Assembly: GCA_964384625.1 (NCBI GenBank)
Contig: CAYLNH010000174.1
Location: 1 to 14,645 of the forward strand
Direction of reading: 5' to 3'
Origin: CAYLNH01 sp964384625
GTDB taxonomy: Bacteria; Verrucomicrobiota; Lentisphaeria; JABSQK01
DNA length: 14,645 nt
The translations under genes and the position numbers were made by a program. Below the pieces are notes generated by a model, which searched no databases, had not been told where the DNA came from, and worked only from the letters and a program-made list of their open reading frames with translations. Positions 14,588 through 14,645 of the stretch are shown here, piece after piece (position 1 is the stretch's first letter; each line of letters opens with the position of its first letter).

Positions 14588-14645
14588 ACGGATTGCCCGG
14601 GGTTCGCGGCTCGCGGCAGGCGGTGGAAGGGTCGTGTGCTGCAGC

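Noticed and set aside
1..14645. CRISPR arrays, insertion sequences, rRNA or tRNA genes
   Set aside because: No regularly spaced repeats, transposase or integrase motifs, or RNA gene signatures were seen in reading the window.

Overview
The window is one strand-uniform cluster of bacterial signal-transduction genes. The DNA is GC-rich, and most genes have AGGAG-type ribosome binding sites. Proteins with stacked PAS domains, receiver-kinase-receiver hybrids, a soluble Hanks-type Ser/Thr kinase and a sigma54 activator together suggest a signalling-rich environmental bacterium. The PVC superphylum (Planctomycetota, Kiritimatiellota, Lentisphaerota) or a deltaproteobacterium-like lineage would fit. 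No phylogenetic marker is present, so this is only an impression.

Region 1 (1-11109) looks like one operon of six genes with gaps of -1 to 62 bases. It holds a six-PAS histidine kinase (27-3041), a REC-PAS-kinase-REC hybrid (3041-4993), a GAF-PAS histidine kinase (5056-6741), a REC-kinase-REC hybrid (6754-8397), a receiver fused to a Ser/Thr protein kinase (8445-9701), and an NtrC-family sigma54 activator (9712-11109). The first four read as two copies of one bicistronic unit: a kinase with an HEINNP H-box followed by a receiver-kinase-receiver with an HDFNN H-box.

Region 2 (11110-11701) is a 592-base gap without a convincing gene. It contains several hairpins, including a perfect 17-bp stem. 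It also has a 16-base dyad and a sigma54 -24/-12 element with ideal spacing, about 70 bases ahead of the next gene.

Region 3 (11702-12903) holds a CheY-like single-domain receiver, a very acidic protein of unknown function, and a strong intrinsic terminator.

Region 4 (12904-14645) holds a separate REC-PAS-PAS-PAS protein with no kinase domain. Its upstream region repeats the core of the dyad found in region 2.

In total there are four predicted phospho-accepting histidines and eight receiver domains, with no HPt domain and no obvious membrane segment. I infer a cytoplasmic multi-input phosphorelay. Its outputs would be transcriptional (the sigma54 activator, probably acting on the CheY-like/acidic-protein operon next door) and Ser/Thr phosphorylation (the REC-kinase fusion). 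The acidic protein is the best candidate for an undescribed component.
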